The position numbers were made by a program, and so were the translations under genes. Source: CAVQZC01 sp963718315 (lineage in GTDB: Bacteria > Actinomycetota > Thermoleophilia > Gaiellales > JAICJC01). From it: 64,000 bases of DNA. Positions 44,214-52,025 of the stretch are shown piece by piece; within the stretch, counting starts at the first letter, position 1; the number at the start of each line of letters is the position of its first letter. The notes beneath the pieces were generated by a model. That model worked only from the letters and a program-made list of their open reading frames with translations, ran no database searches and was not told the origin of the DNA. The stretch covers positions 310,001-374,000 of the forward strand of contig CAVQZC010000007.1 of NCBI GenBank assembly GCA_963718315.1. The letters are read 5' to 3'.

Positions 44214-45178
44214 AGCTGGCGACCGCCAACGCGAGCCGCTGGCGCGGGCAGGCGGGGCACTACGAGGCGTGGCACCTGCGGTTGCTCGACCCGGCCTCGG
44301 CGTCATCCGCGTGGATCCGCCACAGCTTCCGCGCGCCTGCAAGCGGCGGCGGCGATCCGCTGGCCGAGACGTGGTTCGTCGGAAGGCTGCCGGGAGGCGA
44401 GCTGTACGCACGCCAGGAGACCCATCGGATCGACCAGTTCCAGACGGGCGCCGGCGGATTCCCGATCACCGTCGCCTCCTCGACGCTCGACGAGGACCGG
44501 GCCCAGGGCAGGGTCGATGCGGCCCACTGGAACCTGTCCTGGGAGCAGGCCTCCGACCCGGTGGAGTACGGCTCGGGCACCCGCCTGCGGCGGCCGGAGA
44601 TCGTCGTCAGCCAGCCGGCTATCCGGGTCAGCGGGATGCTGGGGATCGGCGACCAGGAGGTGGCGGTGCGCAACTGGCCGGCCCAGCAGGTGCATGCCTG
44701 GGGCAGCCGCCACGCCGAGGTCTCCGCCCGTGTCCACTGCAACGCGTTCGCCGCCGCAGCCGACTTTGTCGAGGTCGCCAGCCGCCGCTACGACCACCTG
44801 GGCAGGGCGACGCCGCTGGTCACCATGGGGTCGGTGAGCGCCGGCGGATTCCGGCACAGCGCGTCCAGCATCGCCGCCGGCATCGTCTCGCACGCAGACT
44901 TCGAGCCGGACTTCTTCCGGTTCACGCTTCGCGGCCCCCGCACGCGGATCACCGGCAGCGTGCAGTGCGCGCTCGACGACCTGGTCGGCGTCGCCTACCG
45001 CGATCCCGACGGCTCCCGGGTCTTCTCCTACCAGGCAGACCGCGCACAGATCGAGGTGCGGGTGCAGCGGCGCCGGGCGCGCGGCTGGTCGGTCGTGGCC
45101 GAGCTGGCGGCCTCCGCCGGCTGCGCCTACGAGTACGCCGCCCGCAAACCGGTGCCGGGCGTGCCGGTGGTGCTGTGA
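44210..45178 (+). CDS. AttH/CrtC-like lipocalin-fold protein, function unknown
   Basis: 322 residues. Opens WRGQAGHYEAWHLRLLDPAS and has repeated aromatic beta strands such as AAHWNLSWEQAS and FSYQADRAQIEVRVQ. This fits the AttH/Svf1/hydroxyneurosporene-synthase-like barrel that handles lipids or carotenoids (recalled similarity, tentative). No signal peptide or membrane segment. It is co-translated between the CCA enzyme and pgeF, an odd setting. Confidence 0.5.
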   Translation: MKLATANASRWRGQAGHYEAWHLRLLDPASASSAWIRHSFRAPASGGGDPLAETWFVGRLPGGELYARQETHRIDQFQTGAGGFPITVASSTLDEDRAQGRVDAAHWNLSWEQASDPVEYGSGTRLRRPEIVVSQPAIRVSGMLGIGDQEVAVRNWPAQQVHAWGSRHAEVSARVHCNAFAAAADFVEVASRRYDHLGRATPLVTMGSVSAGGFRHSASSIAAGIVSHADFEPDFFRFTLRGPRTRITGSVQCALDDLVGVAYRDPDGSRVFSYQADRAQIEVRVQRRRARGWSVVAELAASAGCAYEYAARKPVPGVPVVL

Positions 45179-45940
45179 ACGGGCTGTCGTGGGACCGGCA
45201 GCAGACCCCGCTGCTGCGGTGGGACGACGCGCCGGCCGGAATCGACGTGGCCTTCACGTCCAGGCTCGGCGGCGTCTCCGAGGGCGCGTTCCATTCCCTC
45301 AACCTGGGCGCCTTGACCGCCGATCAGCCGGCCTCGGTCGCCGAGAACCGGCGGCGCGCGGTGACCGGGCTGGGAGGCGACCCGGCGCGAGCGACGATGG
45401 CCTGGCAGGTGCACGGCGCCGACGTGCGGGAGGTGGGGGATACGCCCTCTTCGGGACGGTTCACAGAGCCCGGCAGGGAGCCGTTCCCCAAGTCTGACGG
45501 GTTGGTCACCTCGCGGCGGGCCCAGCCGCTCGTCCTGCTCACCGCCGACTGCCTGCCGGTGGCCGTGGCCCGGGAGGACGGCCAGCGTCTGGCGATCATG
45601 CATGCCGGCTGGCGTGGTCTGCGAGGCGGGGATCGTGGAGGCCGGGGTGGATGCCGTCGGCGGGGCGGTCACGGGCGCGATCGGGCCGGGCGCCGGGCCA
45701 TGCTGCTACCAGGTTGGGCCGGAGGTGGCGGCCGCGCTCACGGCCCGGTTCGGCCCCGACGTGATCTCCGACGACCGCGCCGACCTCTGGCTGTGCGCAC
45801 GGCGCGCACTGGAGGCACGCGGCGTGACCGAGATCGCCGAGGCCCGTGAGTGCACCATCTGCAACCCCGAGCGGTACTTCTCACACCGCCGCGACCACGG
45901 CGTCACCGGCCGCCAGGGAGTGGTGGCGCGCCGTGCTTGA
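45175..45940 (+). CDS. pgeF: Peptidoglycan editing factor / laccase-domain protein, one frameshift
   Basis: YfiH family. Zinc/copper site motifs: VLLTADCLPVAVA (Cys), AIMHAGWRGL (His), GAIGPGAGPCCYQVGPEV (Cys). The family cleaves wrong amino acids from muropeptides, and has purine-nucleosidase-like activity in some members. One frame change near 45615: 'ggtctgcgaggcgggg' has one extra base. About 255 residues. The pgeF-yggS-sepF order is the usual downstream end of the division cluster in Actinobacteria. Confidence 0.9.
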
Positions 45941-46586
45941 CGCCTCGGTCGTCGCAGAGAACCTCGCCCGTGTGCGCGACCAGGTGGGCCCGGGCGTCCA
46001 GATCCTGGCTGCCACCAAGTACGTCGAGTCAGAGGATCTGGGCGCGCTGCGGGACGCCGGCGTGGAGCTGGTCGGCGAGAACCGCACCGATGCGCTGCTG
46101 GCCAAGCAGGAGCGGTGGGGTGAGGCCTTCACCTGGGACTTCATCGGCCACGTCCAGAGCCGCAAGGTGCGTGACCTGGTCGGGCGGGTGCGGCTGATCC
46201 ACGCGATCGACACGCTGTCTGCCTGCCGCCAGGTGCACGAGCGGTCGACCGAGCCCGTCGCCTGCCTGCTTCAGGTCAACGTGGCCGGCGAGGAGTCCAA
46301 GGCGGGCGTCGAGCCCGCCGACCTGGGCGCGCTGCTGGAGGAGGTGGCGGGGCTCGACCGGGTGGTGTTCCACGGCCTGATGACGATGCCGCCCCTGACC
46401 GACGACCCCGAACGGGCGCGGCCGTGGTTCGCGGCGCTGCGCGAACTCCGCGACAAACTCGCCCCGGAATGGCAGGGACGGCACGAATTCCGGGAGCTCT
46501 CGATGGGCACCAGCCAGGACTACGCGGCGGCCGCAGCCGAGGGTGCGACCATCGTCCGGGTGGGGAGCGTCCTGTATCGGCGGTAG
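45933..46586 (+). CDS. Pyridoxal-phosphate homeostasis protein YggS
   Basis: 217 residues from GTG 45933, chosen because the frame upstream only reads the pgeF gene out of frame. PLP Lys in ILAATKYVESEDL; further motifs GVELVGENRTDALLAKQ, FIGHVQSRKVRDLVGRV, GLMTMPPLT, LSMGTSQDYAAAAAEGAT, VRVGSVLYR. Balances PLP and amino-acid pools (family knowledge). Overlaps pgeF by 8 bases. Confidence 0.94.
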   Translation: MLDASVVAENLARVRDQVGPGVQILAATKYVESEDLGALRDAGVELVGENRTDALLAKQERWGEAFTWDFIGHVQSRKVRDLVGRVRLIHAIDTLSACRQVHERSTEPVACLLQVNVAGEESKAGVEPADLGALLEEVAGLDRVVFHGLMTMPPLTDDPERARPWFAALRELRDKLAPEWQGRHEFRELSMGTSQDYAAAAAEGATIVRVGSVLYRR

Positions 46587-46589
46587 AGT
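46584..46589 (+). promoter_or_regulatory. -10 element for leaderless sepF
   Basis: TAGAGT, 9 bases before ATG 46599; begins at the yggS stop codon. Confidence 0.45.
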
Positions 46590-46598
46590 TATCGCGCA

Positions 46599-47153
46599 AT
46601 GAGCGTGCGCGATATGTGGCATCGCACCCAGGTCTACTTCGGGATCCGCGAAGAGGACTGGGACGACGAGTACTACGACGACGACGGTTCGGCGGCTCAC
46701 GAGGACCTGGAAAGGACCTACAGCGAGCGGCCTAACGTGCGCCGTCTGAACCCGCGCCGTCGCTCGGGAGCCGAGTTCGACGAGATCTTCTCGGACGAGC
46801 CGCCGCCTTCCGGTCGTGGGTCAGGCCGGGGCAGGTCGCGCGCTCCCTCGACCAACGGCGGGGGCACCCGCAACGCCAGCCAGGTCGAGCTGGTGGTGCC
46901 GAAGACGTTCAACGACGCACAGAAGGTCGCCGACCAGCTGAAGGCCGACGTCCCGGTGATCATCAACCTCCAGAACGCCGATGCCGACCTCGCCAAGCGG
47001 CTGATCGACTTCTCCAGCGGCCTGACCTACGCGCTCGACGGCACCATGCAGCGAGTCGCCGACCGCGTGTTCCTGCTGACGCCCAGCAACGTCATCGTGT
47101 CCGCCGAGGACAAGGCGTCACTGATGGAGCGCGGCTTCTTCAACCAGTACTGA
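46599..47153 (+). CDS. sepF: Cell division protein SepF
   Basis: 184 residues. N-terminal amphipathic membrane-targeting helix MSVRDMWHRTQVYFGI, acidic and Ser/Gly/Arg-rich linker (50-95), then the SepF core VPVIINLQNADADLAKRLID and FSSGLTYALDGTMQRVADRV with FLLTPSNVIVSAED. Anchors FtsZ rings to the membrane in Actinobacteria and Firmicutes, in place of FtsA. No ftsZ in the window, so the division cluster is split or continues elsewhere. Confidence 0.95.
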   Translation: MSVRDMWHRTQVYFGIREEDWDDEYYDDDGSAAHEDLERTYSERPNVRRLNPRRRSGAEFDEIFSDEPPPSGRGSGRGRSRAPSTNGGGTRNASQVELVVPKTFNDAQKVADQLKADVPVIINLQNADADLAKRLIDFSSGLTYALDGTMQRVADRVFLLTPSNVIVSAEDKASLMERGFFNQY

Positions 47154-47267
47154 GCGCAGGCCGCGCGTGAGCGCCACAGCGCCCTCGTAGACGAGCCACG
47201 CTGCCAGCGGCAGCAGCGCCACTCCGGCATACCAGCCGACCGCGGCTGCCAGCCCGAGCACAAACAC
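47118..47267 (-). CDS. Possible small membrane protein
   Basis: 49 residues from GTG 47267: VFVLGLAAAVGWYAGVALLP, then LAAWLVYEGAVALTRGLRSV. Two hydrophobic segments with a positively charged end. Overlaps the 3' end of sepF by 36 bases on the other strand. Start and expression are unproven; no TANNNT at the usual distance. It could be a chance frame. Confidence 0.3.
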   Translation of the reverse strand: MFVLGLAAAVGWYAGVALLPLAAWLVYEGAVALTRGLRSVLVEEAALHQ

Positions 47268-47343
47268 GCAGGTGCGCTCTGGGGCGTCATGGCAGCCGTA
47301 TCGGTGCTCCCCATAGCCAACCTTGACGACCTGCGACTCGGGG

Positions 47344-47349
47344 TATCGT
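47344..47349 (+). promoter_or_regulatory. -10 element for ybdK
   Basis: TATCGT, 8 bases before ATG 47358. A TTGACG at 47323 gives a somewhat short 15-base spacer. Confidence 0.5.
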
Positions 47350-47357
47350 GCGCGCCG

Positions 47358-48554
47358 ATGGGCGAGACACCCAAGATCAGCGACCCGCTGGAAGCGCTGG
47401 AGGCCGCCCGGGTCAACTTCGAGGAAGGCACCGACTTCACGGTCGGGGTCGAGGAGGAGTTCGCGATTCTCGACCCCTCGACGCTCGACATGGTGCCCGG
47501 GTTCGAGCGGTTCGGCGAGGCGGCGCCGAGCCATCCGACGTTGTCCGACATGATCGCCGGCGAGCTGATCCGCTCGGAGGTCGAGGTGCGCACCGGCCGC
47601 TGTGAGAACTTCGCCGCCGCAGCCGAGACGATGGCCCGCCGCCGCGGCGACCTGCTGGATCTGTCTCGCCGGCTCGGCTACGAGCTGTCCGCCGCGGGCA
47701 CGCACCCGTTTGCGCGCTGGCAGGACCAGCAGCTGATCGACACGCCCCACTACCACCTGGTCGAGTCGACCCTCCGCTACGTGGCCTGGCGCAACAACAC
47801 GTTCGGCCTCCACGTGCACATCGGCATCCGCGGCGCCGACCGGGCGGTCGCCGTCTGCAGCGCGATGCGCACGGTGCTCCCCGAGCTGTTGGCCGTGTCG
47901 TCCAGCTCCCCCTGGCTGGACGACCGGCTGACGTACCTGCACTCGACAAGGACGCAGATCTTCACGCGCTTCTTCCCCCGCTGCGGGATACCCGACCACC
48001 TTGCCAACTGGGACGAGTACGCAGACTTCGTGCGGTTCCTGATCTCGACCAGGTCGATCCGCGAGCACACGGAGATCTGGTGGAGCGTCCGCCCCCACCA
48101 GGCGTTCCCGACCGTCGAGGTGCGGATCTGCGACGCACAGCCCGATCTCGGCCGCTCGGTCGCGCTGGCCGGCCTGACGGTGGCGCTGGCCGCCCACTTC
48201 GCCCGCGACTACGACCAGGGCCTCGAGCTCCCCGACTACGCCCCGCGGCTGCTCGAGGAGAACCTGTGGCGGGCGATCCGATGGGGGATGTCAGGCGAGC
48301 TGATCAATCTGCGGTCGGGCCGTACGCTCCCTGCCCGCGACCGGCTGGCGGATCTGGTCGACTGCGTGACCGAGACCGCCCGCGACCTCGGCATCCTGCC
48401 GTTCCTCGAGCCGGTGCTTGCGCCGACCTTGTCGGAGCTGGCGATCCCGCTGTTGGAGGAGGGCAAGGATGTCCGCGAGCTGTGGCCGCTGACGGTGGAG
48501 CAGACGCGAGAGTCGGTGGCCGGCTGGCTGTCCGAGCACGGGAGCATGCGGTGA
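47358..48554 (+). CDS. Carboxylate-amine ligase YbdK (glutamate-cysteine ligase GCS2 type)
   Basis: 398 residues. GCS2 signatures: FTVGVEEEFAILDPSTLDMV, AGELIRSEVEVRTGRCENF, THPFARWQDQ, NNTFGLHVHIGI, and VEVRICDAQPDLGRSVALA. Weak glutamate-cysteine ligase activity is known in the family; the true amine substrate is uncertain. Actinobacteria of this type often carry several copies. First gene of a three-gene coupled operon with the DUF1844-like gene and MTA phosphorylase. Confidence 0.92.
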   Translation: MGETPKISDPLEALEAARVNFEEGTDFTVGVEEEFAILDPSTLDMVPGFERFGEAAPSHPTLSDMIAGELIRSEVEVRTGRCENFAAAAETMARRRGDLLDLSRRLGYELSAAGTHPFARWQDQQLIDTPHYHLVESTLRYVAWRNNTFGLHVHIGIRGADRAVAVCSAMRTVLPELLAVSSSSPWLDDRLTYLHSTRTQIFTRFFPRCGIPDHLANWDEYADFVRFLISTRSIREHTEIWWSVRPHQAFPTVEVRICDAQPDLGRSVALAGLTVALAAHFARDYDQGLELPDYAPRLLEENLWRAIRWGMSGELINLRSGRTLPARDRLADLVDCVTETARDLGILPFLEPVLAPTLSELAIPLLEEGKDVRELWPLTVEQTRESVAGWLSEHGSMR

Positions 48555-48907
48555 CCGAGGAGCGGCTGCCGACGACGCCCGAGCTGGTGCTCTCGACGGT
48601 GCACGTGATGCTCGAGCTCGGGTTTCACAGCACCGGGCTGACCGGCGAGGCCGATGCGCGTGACCTGCCGCAGACCGAGATCGCGATCGAGACGATCCGG
48701 GCGCTGCTGCCGGTCGTCGAGCGGATCGCGCCGGAGGCGCTGCCTCAGTACCGGCAGGCGCTGTCGGAGCTCCAGATGGCATACGCCGAGGCGATGAAGC
48801 CGCCGGCCGAGCCGGAGCCGCCGGCACCGTCCAGCGAGCCGCCGGCGCAGCCCGACGTTCCGGAGGCCGAGCGGCCGAAGATCTGGACACCGAGAGGAGA
48901 CGTATGA
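48551..48907 (+). CDS. DUF1844-like small protein
   Basis: 118 residues, GTG start overlapping the ybdK stop. The helical core TPELVLSTVHVMLELGFHST, DLPQTEIAIETIRALLPVVE and ALPQYRQALSELQMAYAEAM follows the DUF1844 layout. A Pro/Glu-rich tail (90-110) ends KIWTPRGDV. Function unknown. Overlaps the MTA phosphorylase start (ATGA). Confidence 0.6.
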   Translation: MTEERLPTTPELVLSTVHVMLELGFHSTGLTGEADARDLPQTEIAIETIRALLPVVERIAPEALPQYRQALSELQMAYAEAMKPPAEPEPPAPSSEPPAQPDVPEAERPKIWTPRGDV

Positions 48908-49701
48908 GCAGCGCAGAGATCGGGGTCTTCGGCGGATCGGGCTTCTACTCGTTCCTGGAGGACGCCGAGGAGGTCGCCGTCGACACACCGTACGGACCGA
49001 CGTCCGACCGGTTCGTGATCGGCGACGTCGGCGGCAAGCGGGTCGCCTTCATGCCCCGCCACGGCCGCCATCACCACCTGCCGCCGCACGCGATTCCCTA
49101 CCGCGCGAACCTGTGGGCGATGCGGGAGCTGGGCGTGCGGCGGGTGATCGGCCCCTGCGCCTCGGGCAGCCTGTCACGCGACCTGCCGCCGGGGACGTTC
49201 GTCGTCTGCGACCAGTTCGTCGACCGCACCAGCGGCCGCCGCGACACGTTCTACGACGGTCCGCTGACGACGCACGTGTCGGCTGCCGACCCCTACTGCC
49301 CCGAGCTGCGCAACATCCTGCTCGAGACCGGCCGCGAGCAGGACCTCGACATCCGCGACGGCGGCACCGTTGTCGTGATCCAGGGGCCGCGCTTCTCGAC
49401 CCGCTCGGAGAGCCGCTGGTTCTCGTCGATGGGGTGGGGCGTGATCAACATGACCGCCTACCCGGAGGGGTGGCTGGCCCGCGAGCTCGAGCTCTGCTAC
49501 GCCAACGTCTCGCTGATCACCGACTACGACGTCGGGCTGGAGGACGACCCGGAGGTCGAGCCGGTGTCGCACGAGGCCGTGGTGAAGGTGTTCACCGAGA
49601 ACAACCAGCGCCTGCGGGAGCTGCTGTTCGCCGCCATCCCGCGGATCGGCGCCCAGCCCCAGGACGTCTGCGCGACCGCCCTGCAAGGCGCCAGGTTCTA
49701 G
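48904..49701 (+). CDS. mtnP: S-methyl-5'-thioadenosine phosphorylase
   Basis: Phosphorolyses MTA to adenine and methylthioribose 1-phosphate in methionine salvage. 265 residues. Motifs: IGVFGGSGFYSFLED, FMPRHGRHHHLPPHAIPYRA, GPCASGSLSRDLPPGTFVV, VVIQGPRFSTRSESRWF, VINMTAYPEGWLARELELCY, LITDYDVGLED. The Ser/His/Asp set is typical of the purine-nucleoside phosphorylase superfamily. Related subfamilies (MTI phosphorylase) cannot be excluded. Confidence 0.93.
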   Translation: MSSAEIGVFGGSGFYSFLEDAEEVAVDTPYGPTSDRFVIGDVGGKRVAFMPRHGRHHHLPPHAIPYRANLWAMRELGVRRVIGPCASGSLSRDLPPGTFVVCDQFVDRTSGRRDTFYDGPLTTHVSAADPYCPELRNILLETGREQDLDIRDGGTVVVIQGPRFSTRSESRWFSSMGWGVINMTAYPEGWLARELELCYANVSLITDYDVGLEDDPEVEPVSHEAVVKVFTENNQRLRELLFAAIPRIGAQPQDVCATALQGARF

Positions 49702-49770
49702 GTTCACAATCCGGTTCGCGCATAGTTACAAGCCGCCCGGGGAACCGCATGGTTTAGCCGAGACCGCTGG

Positions 49771-49776
49771 TACAAT
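49771..49776 (+). promoter_or_regulatory. Predicted -10 element of hppA
   Basis: TACAAT in the context GTACAATCGCC-CGGTTG, matching the ald promoter. A leader of about 45 bases follows, with AAGGAG (49811-49816) before GTG 49825. Confidence 0.5.
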
Positions 49777-49824
49777 CGCCCGGTTGTCTTCGTCCGTTCT
49801 TCGTCGTCTTAAGGAGCAATCCAC

Positions 49825-51880
49825 GTGAGTTTCCTCGTTGCCCATGCGGTGCTGATTTCGCTTGTCTGTGGCGCCGCAGCCGTTATCTACGGGCTCTTGC
49901 TGACCTCCTGGGTGCTGAAGCAGCCGCAGGGCAACGATCGGATGCGCGAGATCGCCGCGGCGATCCAGGAGGGCGCAGCCGCCTACCTGAAGCGCCAGTA
50001 CACGACGATCGCCGTCGTGGCCGTGGTGGTGACCGTCGTGATCGCGGTTGCCGGCCACTGGACCGGCGATCTCGGCGTCAAGGTGGCGATCGGTTTCGTG
50101 ATCGGCGCCGTGCTGTCAGCGCTCACCGGCTTCATCGGGATGAACGTCGCGGTGCGCTCCAACGTCCGCACGGCGGAGGCCGGCCGACAGGGCATGGCAC
50201 CCGCTCTCTCGGTCGCGTTCAAGGGCGGCACCGTGACCGGCATCCTGGTCGTTGGTCTGGGCCTGCTGGGCGTCGCCGGCTACTACGGCGTGCTCAAGCA
50301 GACCGGTAGCAGCGACCTGGACGCCTCGCGGGCCCTGATCGGCCTGGCCTTCGGCGGCTCGCTGATCTCGGTGTTCGCGCGGCTGGGCGGCGGCATCTTC
50401 ACCAAGGGCGCCGACGTCGGCGCCGACCTGGTGGGCAAGATCGAAGCGGGCATTCCGGAGGACGATCCCCGCAACCCGGCCGTGATCGCCGACAACGTGG
50501 GCGACAACGTCGGTGACGACGCCGGCATGGCGGCCGACCTGTTCGAGACCTACGCGGTGACGATCGTGGCGTCGATGTACCTGGCCTCGCTGCACCACGT
50601 GGGCGGCCACAACGGCGTCGTGCTGCCCCTGCTGCTGGGCGCGCTCGCCATCCCGGGATCGATCATCGGCACCCTGCTGGTGCGGCTGCCGAGGTCGGGA
50701 AGCATCATGACCGCGCTCTACACGGGCGTGATGGCGTCGGCGCTGATCTCAGCCGTCATCTACCTGCCGGTGATCCACTCGGTAGCGAGTGACTTCGTCT
50801 TCGTCAGCTGGACCAGGATCTACTTCTGCGCCCTGACCGGCCTGGTCATCACGGCGCTGCTGGTGGGCATCACCGAGTACTACACGGGCACCCGCTTCGG
50901 GCCCGTGAAGCGGATCTCCGAGCAGTCCACCACCGGTCACGCGACGAACATCATCGCCGGCCTGGCCGTCGGCATGCAGGCGACCGCGCTGCCCGTGATC
51001 ACGCTGGTCGTGGGCACTCTGGTCTCCTACAAGCTGGCCGGGATCTACGGAATCGCCACGGCGGTGACGGCGATGCTCTCGATGGCCGGCATGGTCGTCG
51101 CGCTCGACGCCTTCGGGCCGATCACCGACAACGCCGGCGGCATCGCCGAGATGGCCGACCTGCCGCACGAGGTGCGCGACAAGGTGACCGACCCGCTCGA
51201 CGCGGTCGGCAACACCACCAAGGCAGTTACGAAGGGCTATGCGATCGGCTCCGCCGGTCTGGCCGCGCTGGTGCTCTTCCAGTCGTACAACGACGCCCTG
51301 GTGCTGAAGCTGGGCCACCCGGTGGCCTTCCGGATCAACGACCCGTGGGTGCTTGCCGGCCTCCTGATCGGCGGCCTGATGCCGTTCCTGTTCGCGTCGC
51401 TGGCGATGGACGCGGTGGGACGTGCGGGCAGCGCCGTGGTCGAGGAGGTGCGCCGCCAGTTCCGGGAGATCCCGGGCATCATGGAGGGCACCGCCAAGCC
51501 GGACTATGCGCGGTGCGTCGACCTGGTGACTCGTTCCGCCATCCGCGAGATGCAGCTGCCGGCGCTGATCCCGATCGCGGTGCCGATCGTGGTCGGCCTG
51601 ATCAGCTACCAGGCGCTGGGCGGCCTGTTGGTGGGCACCATCGTCACCGGCCTGTTCCTGGCGATCTCGATGACCTCGGGCGGTGGCGCCTGGGACAACG
51701 CCAAGAAGCTGATCGAGGACGGCGCGCACGGCGGCAAGGGCTCGCCGGCGCACGCCGCGTCGGTGACCGGCGACACGGTGGGCGATCCCTACAAGGACAC
51801 CGCCGGCCCGGCGATCAACCCGATGATCAAGATCACGAACATCGTCGCGATTCTCATCATCCCGCTCGATCACCCGGTAG
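49825..51880 (+). CDS. hppA: Membrane proton-translocating pyrophosphatase, 3' frameshift
   Basis: Couples pyrophosphate hydrolysis to H+ (or Na+) export. About 685 residues and some 16 membrane helices. Catalytic loops: FTKGADVGADLVGKIEAGIP with EDDPRNPAVIADNVGDNVGD, AFGPITDNAGGIAEMADLP, and SGGGAWDNAKKLIEDG. GNTTKAVTKGYAIGS has Lys where K+-dependent enzymes have Ala, which marks the K+-independent class. The normal end LIIPLITR-stop (TAG 51878-51880) is lost by one extra C near 51868; as read, the frame runs on to about 52035 with unrelated residues. Confidence 0.94.
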
Positions 51881-52002
51881 CCGGCGGCTGCAAACCATCG
51901 CCTCGCGGTGTCGCGGCAGTCGGGCCGTGCAGAGCACTGTCCCTCCTTTGCTCGTGCGAGGCTCGGTTTTCGCTCGCCGGTCGGGTCGCCCGCGGACCGC
52001 GG

Positions 52003-52019
52003 TATAACGGCGGTATAAC
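52003..52019 (+). promoter_or_regulatory. Doubled TATAAC promoter element before the first permease
   Basis: GGTATAAC occurs twice, 11 bases apart (52001-52008, 52012-52019). The second TATAAC is 6 bases before ATG 52026, the leaderless spacing. The first gives a start about 11 bases further upstream. Confidence 0.45.
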
Positions 52020-52025
52020 AACGCG

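Noticed and set aside
44210..44230. Programmed frameshift linking the CCA enzyme and the lipocalin-like gene
   Set aside because: Ordinary 4-base GTGA overlap with a proper start; no slippery sequence.
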